From positions 1 to 64,000 of the forward strand of contig NZ_FMIY01000001.1 in assembly GCF_900095855.1 (NCBI RefSeq): a stretch of DNA of 64,000 nt. Direction: 5' to 3'. The position numbers were made by a program, and so were the translations under genes. The notes beneath the pieces are model-generated. The model was not told where the DNA came from. It was given only the letters and a program-made list of their open reading frames with translations, and ran no database searches. This DNA is from Megasphaera coli. GTDB taxonomy: Bacteria > Bacillota > Negativicutes > Veillonellales > Megasphaeraceae. This document shows positions 28,331-37,643 of this stretch, piece by piece. Numbering within the stretch: the stretch's first letter is position 1; each line of letters begins with the position of its first letter.

Positions 28331-29152
28331 TTATTCGTCATATAATTCTTTATTTCGTTTGACAATATCCAAAATAAGGTTGGCCGTTTCCTCAATGGCT
28401 TTAGCCGATACGTCGATAACCGGGCAATGAAGGCGGCGCATGACGTTTTGGGCGTACTCCAGTTCTTCGTTTATCCGTTCCACATTGGCATAGCTTGCAT
28501 CCGGCTCCAGGCCCATCGTACGGAGCCGTTCGGAACGAATAAAGTTGAGCTTAAAGGGATCGATAATGAGGCCGACGATTTTCCGTGCCGGTATTTCAAA
28601 AAGTTCCTGCGGCAACGGCACTTCCGGAACCAAGGGCAGATTGGCCGCTTTGACTCGCTTACCGGCTAAATACATGGATAAGGGAGTTTTAGACGTACGC
28701 GAGACACCGATAATAACAACGTCGGCCTTCAAGAAACCCATCGGATTTTTTCCGTCGTCAAATTTAACGGCGAACTCAATGGCGTCGACACGCTTAAAAT
28801 ATTCTCCGTCCAGCCGGTGAATCATGCCGGCCTTCATCGTCGGCACCGTATTGGTTAACGTACCGATGCCGTTCATCATGGGTCCGATAATATCGACGAC
28901 AGAAATATGCGTGCCTGCGGTCAGAGCCTGCAGCTTTTTACGTAGGGCCGGTGAAATGATCGTATAACAAATCATGGCATTTTCGTCAATGGCTTTTTTT
29001 ACTATTTCTTCTATTTGCTGCTCTGAACGAATATAAGGCATGCGAACGATATGAAATTCCTGTTTGTCATATTGGCTTGCCGCCGCACGGGCAACGCGTT
29101 CCGCCGTCTCGCCGAGTGAATCGGAACAAGCGTAAATAACGGGTTTGTCCAT
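28331..29152 (-). CDS. ppsR: PEP synthase regulatory kinase/phosphorylase (DUF299 family)
   Basis: 273 residues. Opening YACSDSLGETAERVARAAASQ and the P-loop-like GVSRTSKTPLSMYLA (149-163) mark the bifunctional regulators that phosphorylate (ADP-dependent) and dephosphorylate (Pi-dependent) the catalytic-site threonine of PEP synthase or pyruvate phosphate dikinase. Because ppsA, and not ppdK, lies 2.2 kb upstream, the PEP synthase partner is the better call. It starts directly after the ccpN-like gene (no gap), a pairing known from Bacillus (ccpN-yqfL). Confidence 0.93.
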   Translation of the reverse strand: MDKPVIYACSDSLGETAERVARAAASQYDKQEFHIVRMPYIRSEQQIEEIVKKAIDENAMICYTIISPALRKKLQALTAGTHISVVDIIGPMMNGIGTLTNTVPTMKAGMIHRLDGEYFKRVDAIEFAVKFDDGKNPMGFLKADVVIIGVSRTSKTPLSMYLAGKRVKAANLPLVPEVPLPQELFEIPARKIVGLIIDPFKLNFIRSERLRTMGLEPDASYANVERINEELEYAQNVMRRLHCPVIDVSAKAIEETANLILDIVKRNKELYDE

Positions 29153-29803
29153 TTATTCTCTCCTCCCCATGGCGCAGTCCGCGAAGATGCGCGTAATGTT
29201 GGTCTTGGAAATACGTCCTAAAACATGAAGCTCCTTCTTTTTCGTCTTTTCGTCTTCCGCGACGCGGACAACGGGAATGCAGTCCACTTCATAATCAAGC
29301 AGCCTTTGGGCCGCCACGATGGCCGTCTCACCGCTTTCTGCGTAAATAATTTTACTGACCGGCGTCATGACCATGCGCACCGGCAGGGAGCGCAAGTCAT
29401 TATTTCCCATAGCCGCCTTGAGCAAATCCTTGCGCGACACGAGACCGACGAGGACATCGTCGGAAGCGACAAACACGGTCCCCACGTCTTCCGTAAAAAT
29501 AGCGATGACCGCATCATAGGCCGTCGCCTTTTCGCCGACAATGACGGGCTGCGAGAGATAGGTGTTGACCTTTATTTCCATAAGCGTGCGGGACAACAGA
29601 TCTTCTTCCTTATGGCCTGTAAAGAAGTAGCCCAGCTTCGGCCGCGCGCCAATAAGACCGAGCATCATTAAAATAGCCAAATCCGACCGCAAGGCCGCCC
29701 TTGTCACGTGCAGCTGCGCCGCTATGTGCTGCCCCGTTATAGGGCTGCTTGTACGTACAATTTCCAAAATTCGTTCCTGTCGCTCAGATAGCACGCATTT
29801 CAC
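29153..29803 (-). CDS. CcpN-like repressor with HTH and two CBS domains
   Basis: 216 residues. The N-terminal winged-helix part (about 1-65: ERQERILEIVRTSSPITGQHIAAQLHVTRAALRSDLAIL, split across helices) precedes two CBS domains (about 80-205), which bind adenine nucleotides. The architecture is that of CcpN, which represses gluconeogenic genes in Bacillus. Here the genes nearby are ppsR and ppsA, so control of PEP formation is a reasonable inference. The upstream 186 bases hold the end of the autotransporter terminator and an AT-rich promoter region that I cannot resolve confidently. Confidence 0.88.
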   Translation of the reverse strand: MKCVLSERQERILEIVRTSSPITGQHIAAQLHVTRAALRSDLAILMMLGLIGARPKLGYFFTGHKEEDLLSRTLMEIKVNTYLSQPVIVGEKATAYDAVIAIFTEDVGTVFVASDDVLVGLVSRKDLLKAAMGNNDLRSLPVRMVMTPVSKIIYAESGETAIVAAQRLLDYEVDCIPVVRVAEDEKTKKKELHVLGRISKTNITRIFADCAMGRRE

Positions 29804-29908
29804 CTCCTGCGCACAAAATCAGTATATGCTGTTGTTATTTATATTACTATATTTATACGTAAATTAAAAGTATGCAGACCATATCGGCATATACTCATTT
29901 GCATAACG

Positions 29909-29947
29909 AGAGAATCCCGCTGCTCACAGCGTGAGCGGACGGGATTC
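29909..29947 (-). terminator. Terminator of the autotransporter gene
   Basis: GAATCCCG and CGGGATTC form the outer stem and GCTCAC/GTGAGC the inner one. It lies after the stop codon of the autotransporter on the minus strand. Confidence 0.65.
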
Positions 29948-29989
29948 ATCTTATCCGGCAAAAGGCTATACCGTCTCTCGCACCTTATC

Positions 29990-31213
29990 TTAATTCATGC
30001 CGATATGCCTGGACATGGCTTCGAGCTTCTGCTGCAGCATGTCAAGTTGTTCCTGCTGCTTTTCGTTGGCCTTCCTCAAGGCCTCATTTTCCTTGACTAA
30101 TCGGTTCAGCACTTCCGGCTCCTGCCCGGAAAGCATCTTTCCCTGCGCCTTATCGCCGCTGCCGATTTTGATCGTTGCCCCGACATTATACATTTTTTCA
30201 CCGTTGCCGAAAGCCGCGCCGGCATGGAGGAGGAGATTTTTGTCCGTAAAGTGGGCAATACCCAGGGCTGTTGCCGTCTTACCGCTGTAATGACCGACGG
30301 CTGCCATGATTTGCGTAGGTGCCGCCGCATCATACTGCAATGTCTGCAAACCGCCGATGGCTGCCGAAAGAGCACCGACCTTGTCGAGACGACCGTCAAG
30401 CTGCTGCACTTGCCGCTGCGTTTGTACCTGCATGCTTTCCACGCCGGCAATACGGTTATCGACACGGCCGATTTCCTGCGCCGTCTGTGCCTGACCGGCA
30501 GCTACGACGGTCAAGGCCTTTTCTTCCACCGTTTTCAATTGAATTACGTTTACGGCATCCGTATCATCCGTTCCGGCGGCAACACCGATGATTTGCCGCG
30601 TAATTTCGCTTGCACTTGAACCGACAGAAACAGGCCCGCGTGTAGACTGCCAAGCTGATGTCGTCTTTCCGTCAGCCAAATACCCGGCACGTCCGGCATC
30701 GATATCTCCCGTTTCGGAACGGGCGCCCAAGGCTACACTGCCGTTTCCCCTGGATTTGGAGAAATAGCCGACCGATACGCTTTCATCACCGCGGCTGTCC
30801 GCATAGGAGCCGATAGCGACATCTCCTGTTCTATTCATGCCGGCCGATGCGTTGCTGCCGACGACGACAGCGTTTTTAGACCCCGTTGCTCCCGTTAATT
30901 GTCCTACAAGGGTAGACCCCTCTCCGGCTCCGCCGGAGCTGTTTCCCAACACGGTCGTATCACGGCCCAAATCATCCATTGTGCCGTGATGTCCGTAGCC
31001 TATGGCGAGTACATTTTTATTACTCCACCCTGTGCTTGCAATTCCTTGATTAGTTCCGATAAAAATTCCATTTTGATCACTATCAAATTTAACTTCCGGG
31101 GTCGTGCCCGTTTCGGGTATTGCTGCATAAACGGCATTCGCACTGCACACCAGTGTCGCTAAAACTGCGGCCGTTACCATTTTCATACTTGCGGTTTTCC
31201 TGAACATGTTCAT
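29990..31213 (-). CDS. Trimeric autotransporter adhesin, YadA-like
   Basis: 407 residues. A signal peptide (about 1-31, ending VYA) is followed by a short YadA-type head of repeating units (VVGSNASAG, VAIGSYADSRG, VSVGYFSKSRG, VALGARSETG; about 115-170). A neck (AVNVIQLK, about 225), a coiled-coil stalk (about 230-285) and a four-strand membrane anchor (about 288-352: AAVGHYSGKTATALGIAHF, LLHAGAAFG, YNVGATIKIG) follow. Three copies would form one outer-membrane barrel. Unusually, about 50 residues follow the anchor, with a heptad coiled coil (LNRLVKENEALRKANEKQQ). The family function is adhesion. It proves an outer membrane. It is monocistronic. Confidence 0.9.
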   Translation of the reverse strand: MNMFRKTASMKMVTAAVLATLVCSANAVYAAIPETGTTPEVKFDSDQNGIFIGTNQGIASTGWSNKNVLAIGYGHHGTMDDLGRDTTVLGNSSGGAGEGSTLVGQLTGATGSKNAVVVGSNASAGMNRTGDVAIGSYADSRGDESVSVGYFSKSRGNGSVALGARSETGDIDAGRAGYLADGKTTSAWQSTRGPVSVGSSASEITRQIIGVAAGTDDTDAVNVIQLKTVEEKALTVVAAGQAQTAQEIGRVDNRIAGVESMQVQTQRQVQQLDGRLDKVGALSAAIGGLQTLQYDAAAPTQIMAAVGHYSGKTATALGIAHFTDKNLLLHAGAAFGNGEKMYNVGATIKIGSGDKAQGKMLSGQEPEVLNRLVKENEALRKANEKQQEQLDMLQQKLEAMSRHIGMN

Positions 31214-31244
31214 AACAAAGATCTCCTTAAATTATATTTATGAA

Positions 31245-31294
31245 ACCGGCTCCGAGATATAAAGAAAGGTACTTCTATATCTTGAAGCCGGTTT
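31245..31294 (-). terminator. Terminator of ppsA
   Basis: AACCGGCT/AGCCGGTT outer stem and AGATATA/TATATCT inner stem, directly after the ppsA stop on the minus strand, followed by an A/T-rich run. Confidence 0.65.
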
Positions 31295-31316
31295 ACAAGA
31301 CATATTTATTTTACAG

Positions 31317-33710
31317 TTACCAATTATAATCTTCCGTATCCGCTCTGCCCCTGCCGGTGAGAGAATCCATAAGGATGCGCTGTTCGATTTGAGCTACGCT
31401 CTTGCGTGTAGCCGCAACTACATCGGGGTTGACGGAAATGGAATCGATACCGCTCTTAATCAGGAATTCCGTAAAGTCCGGATATACGCTCGGCGCCTGA
31501 CCGCAAATGGAAACGGTCTTGCCTTCTTTATGAGCCACTTCGATGAGATGGCGAATAGCCCGTTTAACGGCGAGATTCCGTTCGTCAAAGAGAGGAGCTA
31601 CCGTTTCGTTATCCCTGTCGCAGCCCATGACGAGCATGGTCAAATCGTTGGAACCGATGGAATACCCGTCAACAAATTTATTGAACTGATCCGCCAAAAT
31701 AATATTGGACGGAATTTCCGCCATGAGCCATACTTTGAAATCCGGCCCGCGGTGTAATCCTTCCGCATCCATGAGGGATACAATCCGTTCCATTTCGTCA
31801 ACGCGGCGGCAGAAAGGAACCATGACATTCAAATTCTTAAGGCCGAACTCTTCACGTACTTTACGGACCGCTCTCAATTCCAACTTGAAAGCCTCAATGT
31901 ACTTGGGATCATAGTATCGTGAAGCACCGCGCCAACCGAGAAGAGCACTGCTTTCCACGGGCTCGAATTTATCGCCGCCTTTAAGATCGCGGTACTCGCT
32001 GGACTTAAAGTCGCTGAAGCGCAGCGTTACCGGGCGGGGCGCCATAGCCTGGCACATCTTGCGGATACCTTCGGCCAACTGGTCGACAACCCGTTCGGGA
32101 TGACCGATTTCGATGAGATAGAGCGGATGCTCATGAATGAAAGTCGTCCAAATGAATTCTTCCCGCATGAGCCCGATGCCGTCGCAGGGTAATACACTGT
32201 ATTTTTCCGCCATATCGGGATTGCCGAGATTCATGTAAATTTTCGTTCCCGTAACGGGTGCCGCTTCCGCAACGGTTACGGAACCGCCCTGCGCAGCCCC
32301 TTCCTGCGGTTTGACGAGATCTTCCACATAGCCTTCGTAGACGACACCGTTCGTCGCGTCAACCGTAATTTCCGTACCGTCCTTAATCGTAGTCGTCGCT
32401 TCCGTGCTGCGGCTCTTTGTACCGACAATGCAGGGAATTCCCAGCTCGCGGCTGACGATGGAGGCGTGGCAGGTCATACCGCCGGCATCCGTGACAATTG
32501 CCTTAGCTTTTTTCATGGCCGGAACCCAATCGGGCGCCGTCATGGTCGTGACGAGAATTTCGCCGTCCTTAAACTCGCCGATGCGGGACGGATCCAAGAT
32601 GACATGCGCTTTACCTGCAGCGCGTCCCGGGCTGGCAGGCAATCCTTTTACTACGATTACGCGTTCCGTTGTCGTTTCCATAGCATCTCCTTGTACAGCG
32701 CCTTTGCCGTCTTTATTCTTTTTGGACCAAACCGTTTCCGGGCGGGCCTGCAAGAGCCAAATCTTGCCGTTCCGTTCGTCAACGCCCCATTCCATATCCA
32801 TGTAGCAGCCGTAATGCTTTTCAATGGCTTTGGCATAAGATGCCAGTTCCCTGACCTGTTCTTCCGTCAAAACCTGCACCTTTTGCAATTCCTTCGGCAC
32901 AGGCAGTTCTTCACAATCACCGCCTGCTTTGCGTACGAGTTGAATCGGCTTCGTATTAATCATCTTCGAAACGATGGACAGGTCATCTTTTTTCACGCGG
33001 AAGTTATCGGGCGTAACCGTTCCCTGTACGACGTATTCACCAAGACCCCAGGCACCTTCGATGGTAATGGTCGAGTCATCACCGGTGACGAGGTCGACCG
33101 TAAACATAACGCCGGAGCTCTTGGAAAAAACCATCATCTGTACGGCAGCGCTGAGGGCGACTTCAAGATGATCAAATCCCTTCTTCGTGCGGTAATAAGT
33201 GGCTCTGTCCGTAAAGGTCGAGGCATAACATTCCTTTACTTTTTGAATAACCATGTCCGCGCCCTTGACATTCAAATATGTATCCTGTTGGCCCGCAAAG
33301 CTGGCATCAGGCAAATCTTCCGCCGTGGCGCTGGAACGAACAGCAACGAACGGTTCCGCTTCGCCCACCTTTTTACCCAGTTCATCATAACTTTTTCTGA
33401 TGGATTCAGCCAACTCCTGCGGCATGTCGGCCGCGCAAATGGCGTCACGCACCTTCGCCGTAACGATACGGAGCTGTACAGGGTCTTCCACATCCGTCAA
33501 TTCTTTCAATAATTCTTCTATTTTCTTATCGAGGCCCGTTTTCCGCATGAAATATCTGTAGCCTGCAGCCGTTGTCGCAAATCCGTAAGGAACGGGCACG
33601 TTTGTAGCCGATGTTAATTCTCCTAAAGAAGAAGATTTACCGCCTACAATATTCACATCTTCCCGGCGCAGCTCATCAAACCATAAAACAAATGCAGTAT
33701 TTCTGTCCAT
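31317..33710 (-). CDS. ppsA: Phosphoenolpyruvate synthase
   Basis: 797 residues, the usual length. It makes PEP from pyruvate, ATP and water, the entry to gluconeogenesis from lactate or pyruvate. The N-terminal ATP-grasp part opens VGGKSSSLGELTS and includes AVRSSATAEDLPDASFAGQQDTYLN (split between about residues 125-150). The swivelling domain holds the phospho-histidine in GGMTCHASIVSRELGIP (about 410-426), with the regulatory threonine just before CH. The PEP-binding barrel ends with SICGQAPSVYPDF. ppsR, its likely regulator, lies downstream in the same direction beyond the autotransporter. It has its own promoter. Confidence 0.97.
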   Translation of the reverse strand: MDRNTAFVLWFDELRREDVNIVGGKSSSLGELTSATNVPVPYGFATTAAGYRYFMRKTGLDKKIEELLKELTDVEDPVQLRIVTAKVRDAICAADMPQELAESIRKSYDELGKKVGEAEPFVAVRSSATAEDLPDASFAGQQDTYLNVKGADMVIQKVKECYASTFTDRATYYRTKKGFDHLEVALSAAVQMMVFSKSSGVMFTVDLVTGDDSTITIEGAWGLGEYVVQGTVTPDNFRVKKDDLSIVSKMINTKPIQLVRKAGGDCEELPVPKELQKVQVLTEEQVRELASYAKAIEKHYGCYMDMEWGVDERNGKIWLLQARPETVWSKKNKDGKGAVQGDAMETTTERVIVVKGLPASPGRAAGKAHVILDPSRIGEFKDGEILVTTMTAPDWVPAMKKAKAIVTDAGGMTCHASIVSRELGIPCIVGTKSRSTEATTTIKDGTEITVDATNGVVYEGYVEDLVKPQEGAAQGGSVTVAEAAPVTGTKIYMNLGNPDMAEKYSVLPCDGIGLMREEFIWTTFIHEHPLYLIEIGHPERVVDQLAEGIRKMCQAMAPRPVTLRFSDFKSSEYRDLKGGDKFEPVESSALLGWRGASRYYDPKYIEAFKLELRAVRKVREEFGLKNLNVMVPFCRRVDEMERIVSLMDAEGLHRGPDFKVWLMAEIPSNIILADQFNKFVDGYSIGSNDLTMLVMGCDRDNETVAPLFDERNLAVKRAIRHLIEVAHKEGKTVSICGQAPSVYPDFTEFLIKSGIDSISVNPDVVAATRKSVAQIEQRILMDSLTGRGRADTEDYNW

Positions 33711-33772
33711 GTGTGATTACCTCCAATGAAATGTCTTTGGTAAATACCTGTTTTAATTTTCCTCGCTTATAT

Positions 33773-33800
33773 AGTATACAATTCAACCTTCTCCTGTCAA
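33773..33800 (-). promoter_or_regulatory. Promoter of ppsA
   Basis: Perfect TTGACA (33800-33795), 16-base spacer, TATACT (33778-33773). The 320 bases between ppsA and the PBP gene hold only this promoter and the divergent one near 33.96 kb. Confidence 0.75.
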
Positions 33801-33955
33801 TATTTTTGCAGTAATCGAGGTTTTTATTTTTATTAGTATATGCTATTTATTTTATAGCTCCATATCTATGCCTGGATGATGAAAAAAGATGTTTCGATTC
33901 TTTCCATTTCTCGCGATTAACAGGGCTTTTTCTGTATTCCCATCATATGTATATA

Positions 33956-33964
33956 TGCTATAAT
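33956..33964 (+). promoter_or_regulatory. Promoter of the PBP gene
   Basis: Extended -10 TGC-TATAAT, 67 bases before the start codon; the -35 is poor. Confidence 0.55.
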
Positions 33965-34031
33965 AGGAACGATAATATTCCGACGATATGCGTTATCGCT
34001 ATCCTATTGGATTATACCGGAGGAGGATATA

Positions 34032-36071
34032 ATGTATATACCCAGACACAGGGCCAAGCGCGCGAAGAAAAGAGGACCGCTCCATTCCGTTCGCGTCATA
34101 GCGGCTCTGTTACTCGTCGTCGTTGCAGGCCTCATGTTCGGCTATATATTCGCGGCCTATCAAAGCTTGCCGGAAGTGGGCAATAACATGCGTCCCGCCG
34201 TTTCATCACAAGTTTTTGACGGCCAGGGTCGACTGATAACGATTTTACATTCCGATCAGAACAGGCTGCCTATCGATATCAACAAGGTACCGCAAAACCT
34301 GCAGAACGCCTTTATTGCTGCTGAAGACAATCGTTTTTACGACCATATCGGCATCGACCCCATCGGCATACTGCGTGCCGTCGTCACAAACCTGACGAAC
34401 CGTGGCATCGCCCAAGGGGGGAGTACGATTACGCAGCAGCTCGCCAAAAACGCCTTCCTCACGCAGGACCAGACGCTGAAACGTAAAATTCAGGAAGCCA
34501 TGCTGGCACTGGAGCTGGAACGCAAGTACAGCAAGAAAGAAATATTGGAACTGTACATGAACCAGATTTACTTCGGCCGCGGCGCCTACGGTATTCAGAC
34601 GGCGGCACAGACGTACTTCGACAAAGACGTAAGCGAATTGAATTTAGCGCAATGCGCCCTCCTTGCCGGCTTGCCGAAGAGCCCGAACTATTACTCCTCC
34701 AGTCAAAGTGAAGCGGCGGCACGCAAGAATGTAGTCATCGGACAAATGGAAAAGTACGGCTATATTTCTCACGATCAGGCGGAAAAAGCCAAAAGCACGG
34801 ACCTAGAATTCAAGCAGAAAGCAGCCAACAACTCACCGGATGAAACGGCATACTTCATTGACTACGTCGCTCAGGAAGTCGCCCAAAAATACGGTGACGA
34901 CGCACTGTATAAAGAAGGACTTAAAATCTACACTTCCCTTGATACGGATAAGCAGCATGCCGCCGTCAAAGCCCTGGAAAATCTGCCGGAAACGCATACG
35001 GACGGACAGGGCTTAACACAGCCGCAAGGCGCCATCATTTCCATCAACCCGAAAAACGGTCACATCTTAGCCATGGTCGGCGGCCGCGGACAGGACAGCT
35101 TCAACCGCGCCAGCATGGCCGTACGCCAACCGGGCTCCTCATTCAAACCCTTCGTCTATATGACGGCGCTGCAGCACGATATGACGCCTGAAACGGTAAT
35201 GGAAGATAAAAAAGTGACCTATGGCGACTGGTCACCGAACAATGCGGACAACTCCTACAGAGGCAGCATACCCTTACACCTGGCACTCGCACTCTCCGTC
35301 AACACGATTGCCGTGCAGCTGGCTGACAAAGTGGGGCCGTCCAATGTCATTGCCAATGCCAAAAAAATGGGAATTACAACCCTTGTGGAAGACGGCAGCC
35401 CGAACGACAACAACTTGGCGGCAGCTGCGCTCGGCGGCTTGACCAAAGGCGTAACACCTCTGGAAATGGCAAGTGCTTACGGAACGTTTGCCAATAAAGG
35501 CGTCCACGTCAAGCCGACGGCAATCGTCAAAATTCTCGATCGCAACGGCAATGTACTGGAGGACAACTCCTCGGACAGTGACATGCAAAAAACACAGGTT
35601 ATGTCCGAAAAGGAAGCATATGAAATGACGTCCATGCTTGAAGAAGTGATTAATCACGGTACCGGTACGGCCGCTTCTATCGGCCGCGCCGCAGCCGGAA
35701 AAACGGGTACGACCGATGATAACCATGACGCCTGGTTTATCGGCTATACGCCGGATATCGTAACGGCGGTCTGGGTCGGCGATGATACAGGCGATCAAAG
35801 CCTCGGCGAAGTTTACGGCGGTACCGTGCCGGCACAAATTTGGCACGATTATATGACCTCGGCCGTAAGCGACTCACCTGCCGACGACTTTGACGTGCCT
35901 GCCGGCATGGGGCGGATTTCCTACAAACCGCCGCCGAAAAAAGAAGAAGTAAAGGAAGAAAAGAAAGACGATAAAAAGGACGCCGGTAAAGAAGAAACAG
36001 TAAAAGAACCCGACCAAAAAGACTCGGTAAAAGAAACTCCTAAGCAACCGGCTAATAAAAAGAAACGCTAA
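34032..36071 (+). CDS. Class A penicillin-binding protein (PBP1A type)
   Basis: 679 residues. A basic cytoplasmic tip and one membrane helix (about 20-42) lead to the GT51 glycosyltransferase domain with AAEDNRFYDHIGIDPIGI (catalytic Glu) and GGSTITQQLAKN. The transpeptidase domain (about 320-600) has the catalytic serine in GSSFKPF, then SVN and KTGTT. The enzyme polymerises and crosslinks peptidoglycan in the periplasm. The last 60 residues are a Lys/Glu/Pro-rich tail of low complexity. GGAGGAGG lies before the ATG. It is monocistronic and divergent from ppsA. Confidence 0.95.
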   Translation: MYIPRHRAKRAKKRGPLHSVRVIAALLLVVVAGLMFGYIFAAYQSLPEVGNNMRPAVSSQVFDGQGRLITILHSDQNRLPIDINKVPQNLQNAFIAAEDNRFYDHIGIDPIGILRAVVTNLTNRGIAQGGSTITQQLAKNAFLTQDQTLKRKIQEAMLALELERKYSKKEILELYMNQIYFGRGAYGIQTAAQTYFDKDVSELNLAQCALLAGLPKSPNYYSSSQSEAAARKNVVIGQMEKYGYISHDQAEKAKSTDLEFKQKAANNSPDETAYFIDYVAQEVAQKYGDDALYKEGLKIYTSLDTDKQHAAVKALENLPETHTDGQGLTQPQGAIISINPKNGHILAMVGGRGQDSFNRASMAVRQPGSSFKPFVYMTALQHDMTPETVMEDKKVTYGDWSPNNADNSYRGSIPLHLALALSVNTIAVQLADKVGPSNVIANAKKMGITTLVEDGSPNDNNLAAAALGGLTKGVTPLEMASAYGTFANKGVHVKPTAIVKILDRNGNVLEDNSSDSDMQKTQVMSEKEAYEMTSMLEEVINHGTGTAASIGRAAAGKTGTTDDNHDAWFIGYTPDIVTAVWVGDDTGDQSLGEVYGGTVPAQIWHDYMTSAVSDSPADDFDVPAGMGRISYKPPPKKEEVKEEKKDDKKDAGKEETVKEPDQKDSVKETPKQPANKKKR

Positions 36072-36074
36072 AAG

Positions 36075-36118
36075 CAAAAAAAGAGGTTCGTTCCCGACGG
36101 AGCGAATCTCTTTTTTGC
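36075..36118 (+). terminator. Terminator of the PBP gene
   Basis: A-rich 5' arm, AAAAAAGAG...CTCTTTTTT pairing with an inner TTCG/CGAA, and a T tract. It also serves the convergent cytX gene. Confidence 0.85.
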
Positions 36119-36125
36119 TATAAAT

Positions 36126-37283
36126 TTATTTACGTATCAGCTTATGCAGGAGAGCACTGCAAACCATAATGACAATGACGACCGGGAAGGTAACCCCCAA
36201 GGGCGTATCCGCGTCGAGAACATAACGATAAAGAGCGAATCCGCCGATCCACAGCACCATGTTTAAAATATTTACGTTCTCATCCCGCCTGTCTTCGCGA
36301 AGGATAAAATAATTGGTCAACAATATGGCCGTCATGGGTGCAAAGACGGAGCCGATGAGGTATAAGAAGTCCTGCAGCCGTCCCGCATCAGTCCAAACGG
36401 CCAAGGCGACGCCGAGAATGCAGGCAACGAGAGCCGCTCCTTTTTCGGAAAAAGCGGTGCAGACGGACTTACAGCTGATGCCGGCCGACAAAGTGTCCAG
36501 GAAGGTCGTCGTTACGGTGGACAATAAAATAATTAAAATAGCCGACACACCCATACCTGCCTGTGCCATAATGTCCGCCAAATTATCATTTCCCGCATAT
36601 AAGACAGCGCCCATGCCGATGAAAAACATCCAGCAGCTGGCCGCAAAGTAAGTAATGCAGCTGCCGGCCGTCGCCTTAACGGGCGACTTGGCATATCGCG
36701 TGTAATCGGCAATGACGGGCAGCCACGATAAAGGCATGGCGACGGCAAGTTCCACGGCACCGCCGAAAGTAATGGTACCGTTTATGCCGTGCAGGCCGCC
36801 GCGAAAGATAACATGAGACAAAAAGAGGGTCAATACGAAGAGGGCGGCCATAACAAAGACATTGATTTTGCCCAAGTTTTTCACGCCCACGACGATCCAC
36901 AAAGCAATGCCGGCGCCGACGACAGCGCTCCATAAGACATTGCCTAAAGGAACCAGGGCTTCGGCCGCAACAGCGGCAGTAGTAATCATAACTGCCGTCC
37001 AACCGATAAGCTGGATTACATTGAGCAGGGCAAACCATTTGCCGCCGTTGCGGCCGAATGCCATCTGCACTGTTTCCATGGCACTTAACCCCGTTTTCGC
37101 ACCGATAAGTCCGGCAGCATACATAACGATACCGCCGATAACGTGACCTAACAAAATGGCAATTGCCCCTTGCTCAAACCCCAAAGGCGCAACAAGCATC
37201 CCCGTTAATATTTCAGCAATAGAAATGCCGGCGCCGAACCAAAGCAAGCTGTTGTTTATAACCGATGTTTTTCCGTTTTCCAT
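36126..37283 (-). CDS. cytX: Hydroxymethylpyrimidine/cytosine permease, CytX-like (NCS1)
   Basis: 385 residues, about twelve membrane helices. It opens NSLLWFGAGISIAEILTGMLVAPLG, the pattern of the NCS1 permeases assigned to the thiamine precursor hydroxymethylpyrimidine. A TPP riboswitch with its own terminator sits directly upstream, so it is a thiamine-related uptake gene; the exact substrate is inferred from that. The start at 37283 follows AAAGGAG; the in-frame upstream extension runs through the riboswitch terminator and is not coding. It is monocistronic. Confidence 0.9.
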   Translation of the reverse strand: MENGKTSVINNSLLWFGAGISIAEILTGMLVAPLGFEQGAIAILLGHVIGGIVMYAAGLIGAKTGLSAMETVQMAFGRNGGKWFALLNVIQLIGWTAVMITTAAVAAEALVPLGNVLWSAVVGAGIALWIVVGVKNLGKINVFVMAALFVLTLFLSHVIFRGGLHGINGTITFGGAVELAVAMPLSWLPVIADYTRYAKSPVKATAGSCITYFAASCWMFFIGMGAVLYAGNDNLADIMAQAGMGVSAILIILLSTVTTTFLDTLSAGISCKSVCTAFSEKGAALVACILGVALAVWTDAGRLQDFLYLIGSVFAPMTAILLTNYFILREDRRDENVNILNMVLWIGGFALYRYVLDADTPLGVTFPVVIVIMVCSALLHKLIRK

Positions 37284-37303
37284 ACACTTCTCCTTTAGGC
37301 ACA

Positions 37304-37334
37304 AAAAAAGCGGCCATCTCAAAATGACCGCGAA
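37304..37334 (-). terminator. Terminator of the TPP riboswitch
   Basis: GCGGTCATTTTGAGATGGCCGC hairpin on the minus strand, followed by seven T, between the aptamer and the cytX SD. Confidence 0.88.
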
Positions 37335-37335
37335 A

Positions 37336-37424
37336 CTGCCGTTCTTTCCTACGGTGGGATTATCCACATCAGGTTCCGGGTCGAAGCTAATACTTCCTCT
37401 CAGCCGTTAAGCTCCCCTATTGAA
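37336..37424 (-). ncRNA. TPP riboswitch (THI element)
   Basis: On the minus strand GGGGAGC, GCTGAGAGG, CTTCGACCC, GGAACCTGATGTGGATAAT and CCCACCGTAGGAAAG follow the THI-box order exactly. Thiamine pyrophosphate binding should favour the downstream terminator and turn cytX off. Confidence 0.96.
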
Positions 37425-37643
37425 TTCTGTTTTCAGTATACCATGATTCATATGGGTGTCAATGCTTTTCGTCCCTTTTTCAAGGTCTCATAAATACTGC
37501 CTCAGATGCTTGTCCGACAATGTGTCAAATACCGGGCCAAATAAAAATCATCTCCGGCGAGGCGCCGCATTATCAGTTTTTCCAAGGTACCGTTCTTGCC
37601 TTTACCTGTAAAATTTTTCCATAATTATTTTACACTGACTACA
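37425..37643. other. Intergenic region with no gene
   Basis: This A/T-rich region between the riboswitch and the phosphoesterase promoter holds no gene I can support. The riboswitch promoter on the minus strand should lie in 37430-37480, where TTGACA (37458-37453) is a good -35 with a weak TATACT-like -10 (about 37440-37435). Confidence 0.5.

Noticed and set aside
31245-31294. Large hairpin as a regulatory repeat
   Set aside because: Its place directly after the ppsA stop and lack of copies elsewhere in the window fit a simple terminator.
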